From NCBI GenBank assembly GCA_945873085.1, contig CAMCCR010000003.1, positions 1 to 51,276 of the forward strand: DNA of 51,276 bases. The letters are read 5' to 3'. Under the pieces are notes generated by a model. It was not told where the DNA came from, did not search any database, and worked only from the letters and a program-made list of their open reading frames with translations. Position numbers and translations under genes: made by a program. Positions 37,064 through 46,066 of the stretch are shown piece by piece. Numbering within the stretch: position 1 is the stretch's first letter; each line of letters starts with the position of its first letter. Source of the stretch: Candidatus Kuenenia stuttgartensis (lineage in GTDB: Bacteria > Planctomycetota > Planctomycetia > Pirellulales > UBA1268).

Positions 37064-38113
37064 ATGCCAGAACTTCCGGGACACTCCCCCGCCCCCGAGC
37101 CGGCTCCCAAGAGCACCGGCCGGGCACGGCGGGCCGTGGGAATGCTTCTCCGGATTGCGGGCACCGTCGCGCTCATGGCGCTGACGCTTCGCAACCTCGA
37201 TTGGCCCCGGCTCCTCGAACTGTTTGAGACCGTCGACTGGCGGTGGTGGGGGGCCGGTTTGGGGCTCGGGCTGGTCGTGCAGTGCCTGGCCGCCATCCGT
37301 TGGGCGGTGCTGGCTCGCCCGATCGGATTCCGGGAGCCAATAACCGTGTTCATCCGCCGATTCTTCGAGGGGCAATTCTTCAGCCTCTGCCTGCCGACAT
37401 CGATCGGCGGCGACGTGGTCAAGGCCTACCGTCTCTCCGCGACGACGCGCGGTCGGGTCCTGGCGGGCTGCACCGTTCTCGCCGACCGGCTCGCCGGCCT
37501 CTCGGCCCTAGGGGTGATCGCCATCACGGCCCTGATCAGCAACCAGGCATCCCTCTCACTTCTCCCCGCTCTGCTGGTCGGCGCTGGGCTGCTTGTCGCC
37601 GTGCTGTTGCCGGCCCGCCTGATCGTCGGCAATCTCGATGCCCTTGCGAAGTTCCTTCCGTCCAACCCCGCCGTGCAGGGCGTCGTGGCCGGCCTCCTTC
37701 CCTACCAACAGAGGCCGGGGTTGATCCTCTCGGCGGTCATCTGGAGCCTGTTTGTGCAGATGGGCGGGGCTCTGGTGGTCGACGCGGTGGGCAAGTCGAT
37801 CGGAACGGATCTCCCCGTCTCTTTCTGGTTCGCGGCCGTGCCGCTGGTGGCCCTGGCGATGGTCCTTCCCATCAGCATCAGCGGTGTCGGCATTCGCGAG
37901 GGGGGCCTGGCCGTCCTCCTCGCCCCCTACGGCGTCCCTCCCGAGAAGGCCGTGGCGATCGGACTGCTCTGGTTTCTCGTCACGATCGTCAGCGGCCTCG
38001 TTGGGGGAGTGATGTTCCTGGCCGACCGCCACCCGAGCCCCGCTTTCGATGCCGGCGGACGTGGCCTCTCCCCCTCACCGAAAGCGGAAGCCCCCGCCAC
38101 CGGCGTCCGCTGA
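37064..38113 (+). CDS. Flippase-like membrane protein (UPF0104 / LPG synthase TM-domain family)
   Basis: About 349 residues with roughly eight membrane spans. Signature segments are FEGQFFSLCLPTSIGGDVVKAYRL and LADRLAGLSALGVIA, with PISISGVGIREGGLAVLLAPYG near the end; these match the UPF0104/lysylphosphatidylglycerol-synthase transmembrane family. Members flip or translocate lipid-linked molecules, or have unknown transport roles. There is no MprF synthase domain, so no aminoacylation is implied. I chose ATG 37064 (MPELPGHSPAPEP) with GGGAAGAG upstream. It is divergent from the prepilin-peptidase-like gene, and its 3' end overlaps the NUDIX gene on the other strand by 39 bp. Confidence 0.85.
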   Translation: MPELPGHSPAPEPAPKSTGRARRAVGMLLRIAGTVALMALTLRNLDWPRLLELFETVDWRWWGAGLGLGLVVQCLAAIRWAVLARPIGFREPITVFIRRFFEGQFFSLCLPTSIGGDVVKAYRLSATTRGRVLAGCTVLADRLAGLSALGVIAITALISNQASLSLLPALLVGAGLLVAVLLPARLIVGNLDALAKFLPSNPAVQGVVAGLLPYQQRPGLILSAVIWSLFVQMGGALVVDAVGKSIGTDLPVSFWFAAVPLVALAMVLPISISGVGIREGGLAVLLAPYGVPPEKAVAIGLLWFLVTIVSGLVGGVMFLADRHPSPAFDAGGRGLSPSPKAEAPATGVR

Positions 38114-38659
38114 TCGGCGGCCGAGGGCATCGACCAGCAACAAGCCGGCCACCGTCTTCGCGTCGTCGATCGCACCGTCCAGACACATCCCGATCGCCTC
38201 CTCCCAACGAACGATCTGGACCCGGATCTGTTCCCCTGGTTCAAGATTCTGTTCACCGGGCTCGAGCCCCTCGGCGATGAACAGGTGCATTCGTTCGCGG
38301 AGAATCCCCGGTGACATCCAGAACGCACCGGCCGCGGTGAGCCGGCGCGATCGGTAGCCGGTCTCCTCGGCGAGCTCCCGGGCGGCGGCAGACTCGAGCG
38401 ACTCGACCCGATCGAGGGTGCCGGCGGGCAACTCAAGGAGTGTCAGGCCGACCGCCACCCGGACGACCTCGACAAGACAGACCTCGACAGGCGAAAGGAG
38501 CGGCACGACGACGACGCTGCCCGGATGTTCGATCACGTCGCGCACCCGCCCCGCTCCGCCCGGCCCCGGTTCGCGACGACGGACGACGCGGAATCGCGTC
38601 GCCTCCAGCAGCACCTCGCCGGGCCCACCGGGCTCCATCCCCGCACGTGCTTCACTCAT
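38075..38659 (-). CDS. NUDIX hydrolase (ADP-ribose pyrophosphatase-like)
   Basis: About 194 residues from ATG 38659 (MSEARAGMEPGGPGEV), with GGGAGGTG upstream. The complete NUDIX box is GTLDRVESLESAAARELAEE followed by TGY, matching Gx5Ex7REUxEExGU. The surrounding ELPAGTLDR and the later QIRVQIVRWEEAIGMCLDGA segment fit ADP-ribose/nucleotide-sugar pyrophosphatases. The start codon overlaps the YgfZ stop as ATGA, so the two form an operon. Confidence 0.9.
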   Translation of the reverse strand: MSEARAGMEPGGPGEVLLEATRFRVVRRREPGPGGAGRVRDVIEHPGSVVVVPLLSPVEVCLVEVVRVAVGLTLLELPAGTLDRVESLESAAARELAEETGYRSRRLTAAGAFWMSPGILRERMHLFIAEGLEPGEQNLEPGEQIRVQIVRWEEAIGMCLDGAIDDAKTVAGLLLVDALGRRSADAGGGGFRFR

Positions 38660-39759
38660 CCCACACCTCCCGATGCCCCTCGTGACAAAGGCAGCTCCAC
38701 CCACCGGGCGGGCACTCCCGCGACCTCCAACTCAACCCCCGCGGCCAAGGCCTGCGTCCGCATCAGGCCGAGCCCTAGCCATTCGCCGAGCCGGGGTGAC
38801 GAGCCAGCCGAGGTGATCGTACCGACGGCTTCCTGCGCGCCGCGGATCGTCACCGTCGCGCCTGCCCCCGCCGCAGGCCCCGCCGACACGTCGGCCGCCG
38901 TGACGATGCCCACGAAGCGACGGTTGACATGGCCGAGGGCATCGAGCCTGGCCACCGTCTCCTGCCCGAGATAGCACCCTTTCGTGAACGAGATCGCAGC
39001 ACCGTCGCGGCCGAACTCCTGGGGAAGCGCACGTGGCGGCACGTCGCACGGAGCCGGGCGCCCCTCTTCGCGCCGCACCGCCTCGAGGGCTGCGGCCGAT
39101 GCCTCGACGATCCCTTCGCCCCGCCATCGATCGACCAACCGCGTGGCGTCGTCGTGCGGCACGACCACGAGGAACGACCCCGGCCCCAGCCACTCTCCTT
39201 GGAGGATCGCCGCCGGGACCCCCGCGCACTGCCCCGGCAGGATACCGGCAGCAACGTCGGCCAGGCGGCCGTACTGGGGCGCGATGAGCGATTGAGGCAA
39301 TGCCTCCCGACCGGGCAAGTCTTCAGCGCTGCCGACCGGCAGGGACGCCTCGCGCTGGAGCCAGGCCCTCGCCGCCGGCCCGGCGAGGAACAGCGTGGCG
39401 AAGCGGTCGGACGCATCGACGATCTCCAACCGCTCGCGGATGTGGTAGCGGTCGAGGTGCGCCGCCAGCGACCATCCTTCGCCGTCGCCATCAAGGGGCG
39501 GGTCGGCGTCGATCCACAGGCCGTCGGCCATCCTCAAGATCGTGGCCCAGAGCTGCACCTGCCCCCGCGCATCAGGGAAGAAGGCCTCGGTGCCGGATCC
39601 GAGAGCGAGCCCCGCAAGCGATGCGGTGCAGAATCCGTCGACAAACCGCACGGCATCCTCCCCCGCCACGAGAACAATGCGGCGGCGGCCTGCATCCCCC
39701 CAAGCGAGATGATCGCGGAGGTCGCGGTAGCCGTCGGGAGCGATGCTGACAGGGTCCAT
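38656..39759 (-). CDS. ygfZ: YgfZ/GcvT-like folate-binding protein
   Basis: About 367 residues from ATG 39759 (MDPVSIAPDGYRDLRDHL). The ORF track adds 36 residues without support. The family-defining motif K-G-C-Y-x-G-Q-E is present as FTKGCYLGQETVARL. The glycine-cleavage T-protein-like fold is seen in the N-terminal DAVRFVDGFCTASLAGL and C-terminal beta-barrel WLGLGLMRTQAL. YgfZ uses a folate and its conserved Cys in maintenance of some iron-sulfur proteins. It is co-translated with the NUDIX gene. Confidence 0.92.
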   Translation of the reverse strand: MDPVSIAPDGYRDLRDHLAWGDAGRRRIVLVAGEDAVRFVDGFCTASLAGLALGSGTEAFFPDARGQVQLWATILRMADGLWIDADPPLDGDGEGWSLAAHLDRYHIRERLEIVDASDRFATLFLAGPAARAWLQREASLPVGSAEDLPGREALPQSLIAPQYGRLADVAAGILPGQCAGVPAAILQGEWLGPGSFLVVVPHDDATRLVDRWRGEGIVEASAAALEAVRREEGRPAPCDVPPRALPQEFGRDGAAISFTKGCYLGQETVARLDALGHVNRRFVGIVTAADVSAGPAAGAGATVTIRGAQEAVGTITSAGSSPRLGEWLGLGLMRTQALAAGVELEVAGVPARWVELPLSRGASGGVG

Positions 39760-40111
39760 GGCGTGGTCTCGGGGAATGCGAAGGGGTGGAGGGATCGGTG
39801 CCGGATCCGAAGCGGGCGTCTCGGCGGGAAAAAAAGTTCCTGTTCCGCGCGAACGAGCACGGCCCATCCGGCGTATTGGTTCCTGTCACACCCCCTGCGG
39901 GGCGTGGCCGGCGACGGACGGTCGGCACATCCGACTTGCCGCTGCCGGTAGAGTTATCCAGTCGGGTCCTCCTGGCAAGGCAGGATCCGGTTCTGGCGAG
40001 CGGCGTTCGCGCCGGCCCATGTCTTCCGTGCTCGCTGTACCCCCGTTCGATGGTCCGCGCTCCCGGTGCGCCTCCGCTTCGGGGGCCCCGGAACTGCAGG
40101 AGGATTCCACG
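39760..40111. other. Divergent intergenic region without a gene
   Basis: This 352-bp stretch separates ygfZ (minus) from the XRE regulator (plus). It must contain both promoters, but I could not identify a convincing -35/-10 pair or operator. Short overlapping ORFs here are extensions of the flanking frames. Confidence 0.5.
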
Positions 40112-40741
40112 ATGGCAACTGTCCACTACGAAACCGACTTCCAGGGTCGCTACGACGATCCCGAGGACGGGATGCAGCACCCCTTCGCGGTGGCCGACAG
40201 CGGTGTCTCCGACGCCGTCCGTGCCGAAGCCGACGCCTGTCTGGCTCACACTCCCGTCAAGCCGCGGACGGCGGCCCGGCAGCAGAAGCGTCTCCATCGA
40301 CTCTCAGACGTCCGCCAGCAACAGGGGGTGACGCTGCGGAACGTCGCCCGCCGGCTCGGTGTCGAGATTTCGGTTGTCCGTCGCCAGGAACAGGAAACCT
40401 GCGACCTGCGAATCTCCGACCTGCTCGGCTGGCAGGAAGTTCTCGAGGTGCCGATCGCCGAACTCCTCGTCGAAGCCGAAGGCCAGCTCTCCGGGCCGGT
40501 GCTCGAACGCTCGCGAATGGTGAAGCTGATGAAGACTGCCGCCGCCATTCGGGAGCAGACCGACGGCACGGCAACGCATCGCTTGGCAAACATGCTCATC
40601 GGCCAGATCCTCGAGATCATGCCCGAATTGCAGGATGTCTCGCCGTGGCACCATGCCGCGCAGCGCCGCACCCTCGACGACGTCGGTCGGGCGGCCCGAA
40701 ACGTTGTTTCCGACGACGTCTTCGGGCAACCGACCTCGTAG
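40112..40741 (+). CDS. XRE-family helix-turn-helix protein
   Basis: About 209 residues from ATG 40112 (MATVHYETDFQGRYDDPED), chosen because AGGAGG lies 8 bases upstream; the ORF-track start is 123 codons too far out. A Cro/C1-type helix-turn-helix spans about residues 65-110: LHRLSDVRQQQGVTLRNVAR, then RLGVEISVVRRQEQ and LLGWQEVLEVP. The rest is helical (LMKTAAAIREQTDG, MLIGQILEIMPELQ) with no ligand domain I recognise. It stands alone, with a tiny membrane ORF 160 bp downstream. Confidence 0.85.
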   Translation: MATVHYETDFQGRYDDPEDGMQHPFAVADSGVSDAVRAEADACLAHTPVKPRTAARQQKRLHRLSDVRQQQGVTLRNVARRLGVEISVVRRQEQETCDLRISDLLGWQEVLEVPIAELLVEAEGQLSGPVLERSRMVKLMKTAAAIREQTDGTATHRLANMLIGQILEIMPELQDVSPWHHAAQRRTLDDVGRAARNVVSDDVFGQPTS

Positions 40742-40902
40742 GCCATCCGCTCCCCCCGGAAGCGGCTACGGACGCGTGTGAACGTCTTGTGGACGGCCGG
40801 GGCCATGCCTACGATGTCGTCGCGGCGGCGTGGGCCCCGGTCAGCGTTCAGACTGGGGCGGGTTCGACCGCCGTCACTCCCGGAAACCGGAGGGCTCGCG
40901 TC

Positions 40903-40989
40903 GTGTTTTCTCTGCTCGGTGTCGTGGGGATCGCGTTGATCCTGTTCGTGGTGGTCGCCGCCACGGCAGCGGTCGTGTTCGGCAAGTGA
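40903..40989 (+). CDS. Possible 28-residue single-span membrane protein
   Basis: Too short for the ORF track in this form. GTG at 40903 gives MFSLLGVVGIALILFVVVAA followed by TAAVVFGK and a stop. GGAGG lies nine bases upstream. The product would be a single membrane helix with a short basic end. Small one-span proteins are widespread, but no homologue is known to me. It could equally be a chance frame. Confidence 0.35.
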   Translation: MFSLLGVVGIALILFVVVAATAAVVFGK

Positions 40990-41039
40990 TCGGCGAGCCG
41001 TGCGCGGACGGAGCCGTCGTCGCTTTCAGCCCGCACGCT

Positions 41040-41480
41040 TCAGCCTCCTTCGTCCAGCCGATCCTTCTTCGGTTCGCGGCCACCGCTCGCCCCCACGATC
41101 ATCATCCCGAGAAAGCCGCCGAGGGTTCCGGCGAGGACCACCCAGGCGATGATCGCCAAGGGGAGATAGTCGCGTAGCCACACCCGGATCGGTGGCTCCA
41201 CGCTCTTGGGAACCTTTCGAAGCACCGGGCCCACCGGTCCCTCCGCGCCCGACTCGGCCCGCATGGCGCTGCGGAACTCTTCCCAGTTCTCCTGAGCTGC
41301 CGGGGCTTCCAGGCTTGCCAACCAGGCCGTGCGGTTGGCGACGAGATAGAGCGGGGGCACGATCATCAGCGTCCCCCATGCCAGGACGACAAGACGAGCC
41401 ACCCAGCGACGGCGCCCGGATCCGCTCCCCGGGGAAACTTCGGCCTGCCGAGGGCTGAGGGGGAAGTCATCAGGGGGCAT
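41040..41480 (-). CDS. Small membrane protein of unknown function
   Basis: About 146 residues from ATG 41480 (MPPDDFPLSPRQAEV), with GGAGG upstream; the ORF-track start is 100 codons too long. Two membrane spans are predicted (ARLVVLAWGTLMIVPPLYLV and LPLAIIAWVVLAGTLGGFLG). The intervening ~60-residue loop contains NWEEFRSAMRAESGAEGPVG. The C-terminus is charged (GREPKKDRLDEGG). I do not recognise the family. It is divergent from the secreted protein that starts at 41731, and 250 bp separate them. Confidence 0.7.
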   Translation of the reverse strand: MPPDDFPLSPRQAEVSPGSGSGRRRWVARLVVLAWGTLMIVPPLYLVANRTAWLASLEAPAAQENWEEFRSAMRAESGAEGPVGPVLRKVPKSVEPPIRVWLRDYLPLAIIAWVVLAGTLGGFLGMMIVGASGGREPKKDRLDEGG

Positions 41481-41730
41481 GGCGGAATCCTCCGACGACG
41501 TGCAGGCTGTGGACGACACCTCAGAAAACAGCGCCGTTTTGAGGGGTTTTCCCGGGGGAACAAAGCCCCTGGATGGCCCTGTCCGCGGACTCGGGCGCCG
41601 GGGAGAGCGAGTCATTGTCCGCTGCCGCCTCCCCACTGACAACCGGTCTGGCATGACCCCGGGGTCGTTGCTACCCTCCGCGCCTCCTTCGTTTCCCAGG
41701 CCCACTCGACTCCGCCAAGGAACCGTTCGC

Positions 41731-42816
41731 GTGAAACCGGTGACCTTCCCGAACGCCCCCGCCTGGCTTTTGGCCGCCATCTGCCTTCTTACCGCGGCCG
41801 CCCCCGAAGCCCGCGCTCAGAGTGGCTGGCTCCCAACTTCATGGTTCAGCCAGGCGGAAGTTGATTCCAAATCGATGTATCCGCTCGCGGAACGCGACGG
41901 CCCGTGGCTCGTGCTTGCCACCACCTTCCGCGGCGAAGGGGCGAGGGACGACGCCCGGCGTCTCGTCCAGGAGTTGCGTCGCACCAACAAAATCAAGGCC
42001 TACACGCACGAGAAGTCGTTCGACTACACCGGCAGCCAACCCGGCCTCGGCCTCAACCCGGACGGTAGCCCGAAAAAGATGCGCTACGCCAATGCCGAGC
42101 AGGTCGTGGAGGTCGCCGTCCTCGTCGGTGACTTCGCGTCGTTCGACGATCCGCGCGGTCAGAAGATGCTCGCGAAAGTGAAGTCACTCAGCCCTGAAGC
42201 CCTCACCGGCAACAGTGGCAAGAGCCAGTCGTTCTCCGACTTCCGCAAGATGATCGGCCTCGAACGGACGGCCGGAAAGGGCCCGATGCACCTCGCCTTC
42301 GTGATCCCCAACCCGCTCCTGCCCGAAGACTACTTCTCCCGCCAGCAGGTCGACCGCTTCGTCCTCGACATGAACGCCGATGTGACCCACTCGCTCCTCG
42401 ACTGCCCCGGCCTCTATTCCGTGCGTGTGGCGACGTTCACCGGCTCCGGCACGTTCGATCAGAAGGCAATTGCCGCCGGCGAGGACGATGTCGAACTTGA
42501 GGGCCGGCTCGTGGAGGCGGCGGAGAAGGCCCACCGCCTCACCGCCTCGCTCCGCAAGGCGGGCTGGGAGGCCTGGGAATACCACGACCGCGAGTCGAGC
42601 ATCGTCTGCATCGGCAGCCTCGATTCCAAGACCGTTCCCGGCGCTCAGGGCGTGCCTACCATCCATCCGGAAATCGCTCGGATCGTCCGCGAACTCGGCC
42701 CCGATCCCACGCGCCTCGCCACCGGCGTGGTGCTGCCGCGAACCGTCGACGGGGTCATGCTCGACGTCCAGCCGGCGCCGATCCAGGTCCCGCGGGCCCC
42801 GGAAGGCTGGCACTGA
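41731..42816 (+). CDS. Secreted protein of unknown function
   Basis: About 361 residues from GTG 41731 with AAGGAAC upstream, giving a clear signal peptide (MKPVTFPNAPAWLLAAICLL, then TAAAPEARAQ). The mature part begins SGWLPTSWFSQAEVDSKSMY. A ~45-residue segment GPWLVLATTFRGEGARDDAR followed by RLVQELRRTNKIKAYTHEKS resembles SPOR-like alternation of strand and helix, and a second such segment is AHRLTASLRKAGWEAWEYHD. This would suit an envelope protein, but the SPOR link is only a guess from layout. The rdgB gene follows after 18 bp and is probably co-transcribed. Confidence 0.75.
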   Translation: MKPVTFPNAPAWLLAAICLLTAAAPEARAQSGWLPTSWFSQAEVDSKSMYPLAERDGPWLVLATTFRGEGARDDARRLVQELRRTNKIKAYTHEKSFDYTGSQPGLGLNPDGSPKKMRYANAEQVVEVAVLVGDFASFDDPRGQKMLAKVKSLSPEALTGNSGKSQSFSDFRKMIGLERTAGKGPMHLAFVIPNPLLPEDYFSRQQVDRFVLDMNADVTHSLLDCPGLYSVRVATFTGSGTFDQKAIAAGEDDVELEGRLVEAAEKAHRLTASLRKAGWEAWEYHDRESSIVCIGSLDSKTVPGAQGVPTIHPEIARIVRELGPDPTRLATGVVLPRTVDGVMLDVQPAPIQVPRAPEGWH

Positions 42817-42834
42817 TCACCCGGGGACCGCTCG

Positions 42835-43434
42835 ATGCACGAGGAACTCGTTCTCGGGACGACCAATGCTGGAAAAGTGAGGGAACTCGCGGCACTCCTC
42901 GAGCCCCACGGCATCCGGGTCATCTCCCTGCGGGAATGCCAAGGAGCGGTGTCGGTTGATGAGACCGGGACGACCTTCGCGGCAAACGCTGACCTCAAGG
43001 CCAGCCAGCAGGCGTCCGCCCTCTCCCGTTGGGTGCTCGCCGAGGACAGCGGCCTGTGCGTCGACGCCCTTGGCGGTGCGCCGGGAATCCACTCCGCCCG
43101 CTTCTCCACTGGCGGTGACGACGCCAACAACAGCCTGCTCCTCGAGCGCCTCAAAGCATTGCCTGCCAGCGCTCGCGGAGCCCACTACGCCTGCCATGCG
43201 GCACTGGCCGATCCGCGCGGCGCCATCGTCGCTCGCTCCCAGGGCAGCTGTCACGGGAGCATTGCCACGGTGCCCGGCGGTAGCGGAGGCTTCGGGTACG
43301 ACCCGCTGTTCATCGTGCCGGAATACCATCGCAGCTTCGGAGAACTTGCCCCCGAAGTGAAGGGGGTGATCAGCCACCGGGCCCGGGCGATGCGTGCCAT
43401 CCTTCCGGCGATCCTCCGTCACCTCGCCCGCTGA
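42835..43434 (+). CDS. rdgB: Non-canonical purine NTP pyrophosphatase (RdgB/HAM1)
   Basis: RdgB hydrolyses dITP, XTP and similar nucleotides to prevent their incorporation. At 199 residues it has the normal size. Motifs: LGTTNAGKVRELAALL at the start, ETGTTFAANADLKA, LAEDSGLCVDALGGAPGIHSAR and the end segment GGSGGFGYDPLFIVPEYHRSF. It follows the secreted protein by 18 bp. Its last 65 bp overlap the end of the opposite-strand glycosyltransferase gene. Confidence 0.95.
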   Translation: MHEELVLGTTNAGKVRELAALLEPHGIRVISLRECQGAVSVDETGTTFAANADLKASQQASALSRWVLAEDSGLCVDALGGAPGIHSARFSTGGDDANNSLLLERLKALPASARGAHYACHAALADPRGAIVARSQGSCHGSIATVPGGSGGFGYDPLFIVPEYHRSFGELAPEVKGVISHRARAMRAILPAILRHLAR

Positions 43435-44563
43435 TGGCCTGCTGGTCCGAACCTGCCTTTGGAGCGGGCGCGCGATCGGAGACATCTGGCCGGGAAAGCC
43501 GATGGCGAAGGACCTCGAGCACCTCGCCGGTGCCATCCATCCTCCCTGCGACGGCGGCCAGAGCCGGCCGAAATCGGTCGAGCCCGGCGACAAACGCCTT
43601 GATCCGTTCTGCCGTCGTCTCCTCGAGAAGGCAGAAATCGCCACAGTTCATCGTGGCGAGGAAGTGCGCATTCATGAGTTGCTCGGCGTGGGCGCTCTCG
43701 GGAAGCACGAGCATCGGCTTGCCAAGTTGGAGGGCCTCACCGATCAACTGATTGCCGGCGGCGGCGACCAGCGCCCGGCATCCGATGAGGTCTTCGACAA
43801 ATCGGCTGCCGTCGATCGCATGGAACGACAACGCTCCGAACGACTCCCGTTCGCCGAGCCCGTAGACCCGCACCGGCAGTCCACAATCGGCCAGGCTCGC
43901 CAGCGTGGCAAATGGCGTATGGCGACGCAGGTAGCTGACGAGGTACCCGCGATCGTCAGGCGCCGCGCCGAGCAGATCCCGGCGCAGCAGCGGGCCGACC
44001 TGGACGACATGCTCCCACCCGCGGCGGAGGGGCGGACGGAAGAACGCCGAGACGACGGTGTCGGAGGCACCGACGGTGCACACCCACACCGCATGCCCCA
44101 TCAGCCACGCATGCCACTGGAGCGACCAGGGGAGGACGCCGAGATCGTACGCGAGGAGGAAATGCTGGTGATCGATACTCAGCAGCGGGATCCCTTGGCG
44201 AGCACAGGCCCTCGGCAGGGCAGGCTCGAAATCGGTGATCCCGAGATCGGCGCCAAAGGCCTCGAGTTCGGCCATCAGGCGATCGGTGAGCGGTCCGAGC
44301 GTCCGCGCCTGGTACTCGAGCCCCGCCGTGATCGATCGGACGACATCGAGGCGCCCTCCCGTGTACTGGAACACGAGGCCCGGGATCTCCCGCACCTCGA
44401 CATTCCCGGCCCCGGGCGGATGACGAAGCCTCAGAAACGCCAACGCATCGGCGGAGGTGTAGACAAGGATCTCGTGCTCGTCGGCCAAGTGCTCGATGAG
44501 CGTGCAGATCCGCGTCGCGTGCCCGCGTCCCTCGCCGCACAAACTGATCGCGATCCGTGCCAT
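43370..44563 (-). CDS. Glycosyltransferase-like protein (GT28/MJ1255-type)
   Basis: About 397 residues from ATG 44563 (MARIAISLCGEGRGHATRI), with GGAGGCG upstream; the ORF-track start is 168 codons too far out. The N-terminal GEGRGHATR loop and GADLGITDFEPALPRACARQG with LLSIDHQHFLLAYDL match GT-B proteins of the MJ1255/VC2487 type. The C-terminal domain contains LIGCRALVAAAGNQLIGEAL and LGKPMLVLPESAHAEQLMNA, a nucleotide-sugar site typical of GT28. The substrate is unknown. The 3' end overlaps rdgB by 65 bp in convergent orientation. Confidence 0.8.
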   Translation of the reverse strand: MARIAISLCGEGRGHATRICTLIEHLADEHEILVYTSADALAFLRLRHPPGAGNVEVREIPGLVFQYTGGRLDVVRSITAGLEYQARTLGPLTDRLMAELEAFGADLGITDFEPALPRACARQGIPLLSIDHQHFLLAYDLGVLPWSLQWHAWLMGHAVWVCTVGASDTVVSAFFRPPLRRGWEHVVQVGPLLRRDLLGAAPDDRGYLVSYLRRHTPFATLASLADCGLPVRVYGLGERESFGALSFHAIDGSRFVEDLIGCRALVAAAGNQLIGEALQLGKPMLVLPESAHAEQLMNAHFLATMNCGDFCLLEETTAERIKAFVAGLDRFRPALAAVAGRMDGTGEVLEVLRHRLSRPDVSDRAPAPKAGSDQQAISGRGDGGSPEGWHASPGPGG

Positions 44564-44797
44564 GCCGTGGCGCCTCCAACCATCCGTCCTCGTCGCGCTT
44601 CCTCCAGCCCCTCCGGAGCCGCACCACCCGACGATTGTGCCGCCCAGCCTGTCCGGAGGCCAGTTGAACGCAAGGCGGTGCCGCAACCGGGCCCGCGCTT
44701 CTGAGGCGGGACACGATCCGATACGATGGATCCCGGGGTCGGCCGGGACCCAGCCGCGCGATGCCCAGACACGATATGGTCCCATCATGAGGGGGCG

Positions 44798-45847
44798 ATG
44801 AACACCCTGCGCACGCAGAACCTCCGACGGCTGCGGTCGGTGCCGATCCTTCTCCTCCTCCTTGGCGTGCTGACCGCACTCGCTGGCCCGAACGCCTCGA
44901 GCCAGGACACCGAACCAACCGCTGCAGAAGAGACTGAACCGGCAGCTGAATCGGAGGCCAAGACCGAGGTCATCGCCACCGTGGGGACCACCCGGCTGAC
45001 CCGTGCCGACCTCGAGCAGGCGGTGCGGCGACGGAGCGGTGGACGTCCGGTCCCCGCCGAACAGCAAGACCGTCTCCAGGCCCTAGCCGTGGGAGACCTC
45101 GTGGAACAGGCGCTTCTTCGGGCAGAGATCGAGCGCCGCCAGGTCGAGGTGACCGATGGCGAGATCAATGATCAGATCGCCCAGCTCTCCACGGAACTCA
45201 CCGCCCGGCAGTCGAGTCTCGATGCGTTCCTCGCCGGCGCCGGTCTCGACCACGAGGGCCTGCGTGAACAGGTGCGTTTCGATATCGCCGTGCCGAAAGT
45301 CATCCTCCCGATGATCACGGAGGATGTCATGCGGCAGGTCCTCGCGATGCACCGCTATGACTTCGACGGCACCCGCGTCCGCGCCAGCCACATCATCCTC
45401 CGCCCCGAGGCGAGTTCTGGCCCGAATGCCATCACCGCGGTGCTCGCCCGAGCCGAACGGATTCGCGCCGATATCCTCGCCGAAGAACTCACCTTCGCCG
45501 AAGCGGCCGAGCGGTATTCCGCCGGCCCGAGTCGGCATCGGGGGGGAGATCTCGGCTTCCTGCCGCGGCATGGCCTGCTCTCCGAGGAGTTCGCGGCCCA
45601 GGTGTTCAAGCTCACCAAGGGGGAGGTTTCGAAGCCGTTCGTGACCCCGTTGGGAGTTCATGTGGCCAAGGTCACCGACGTCGATCCTGGCACAGTCGCG
45701 CCGGAGACGTTCCGCAAGCCCCTGGAGCAACTCGCCTTCCAGAAGGTCCTCCAGGCATTCGTCATCCATTGCCGTCAGCAAACCCCGATCGAACTCAAGC
45801 CCGGGATCGTGGCCGCCGATCCCCGCGCCCCCGGGCCCCGTCCTTAG
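44798..45847 (+). CDS. Periplasmic peptidyl-prolyl isomerase (SurA/PpiC parvulin)
   Basis: About 349 residues from ATG 44798 (MNTLRTQNLRRLRSVPILLL), giving a signal peptide that ends near ASSQ. An N-terminal SurA-like helical chaperone region (TRLTRADLEQAVRRR, LVEQALLRAEIERRQVEV) is followed by one parvulin domain. That domain has VRASHIILRPEASSG, EELTFAEAAERYSAGPSRHR and GGDLGFLPRHGL, and ends with VSKPFVTPLGVHVAKV. These proteins fold exported proteins. The acidic Thr/Glu-rich linker after the signal may be a flexible spacer. Confidence 0.9.
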   Translation: MNTLRTQNLRRLRSVPILLLLLGVLTALAGPNASSQDTEPTAAEETEPAAESEAKTEVIATVGTTRLTRADLEQAVRRRSGGRPVPAEQQDRLQALAVGDLVEQALLRAEIERRQVEVTDGEINDQIAQLSTELTARQSSLDAFLAGAGLDHEGLREQVRFDIAVPKVILPMITEDVMRQVLAMHRYDFDGTRVRASHIILRPEASSGPNAITAVLARAERIRADILAEELTFAEAAERYSAGPSRHRGGDLGFLPRHGLLSEEFAAQVFKLTKGEVSKPFVTPLGVHVAKVTDVDPGTVAPETFRKPLEQLAFQKVLQAFVIHCRQQTPIELKPGIVAADPRAPGPRP

Positions 45848-46066
45848 CTGGCGGAGGGAGGGAGCCCCCTTGGTCTTTTTCCCGAGGCCGGGCTTTGCCA
45901 GCCTGTCAGACCGCACGGAACCCCGCCCCATTCAGGATTGTCCCGATCGGGCGGCCGGACTACCTTCCCTCCCCCGACACCCCACCGGCAGGCCTGAGCT
46001 GAAGAGCGGCCTCTTCACTGGTCAGCCCACCCCGGGAACCTCCGTCGTTCGGACGCCGATCCCGTC

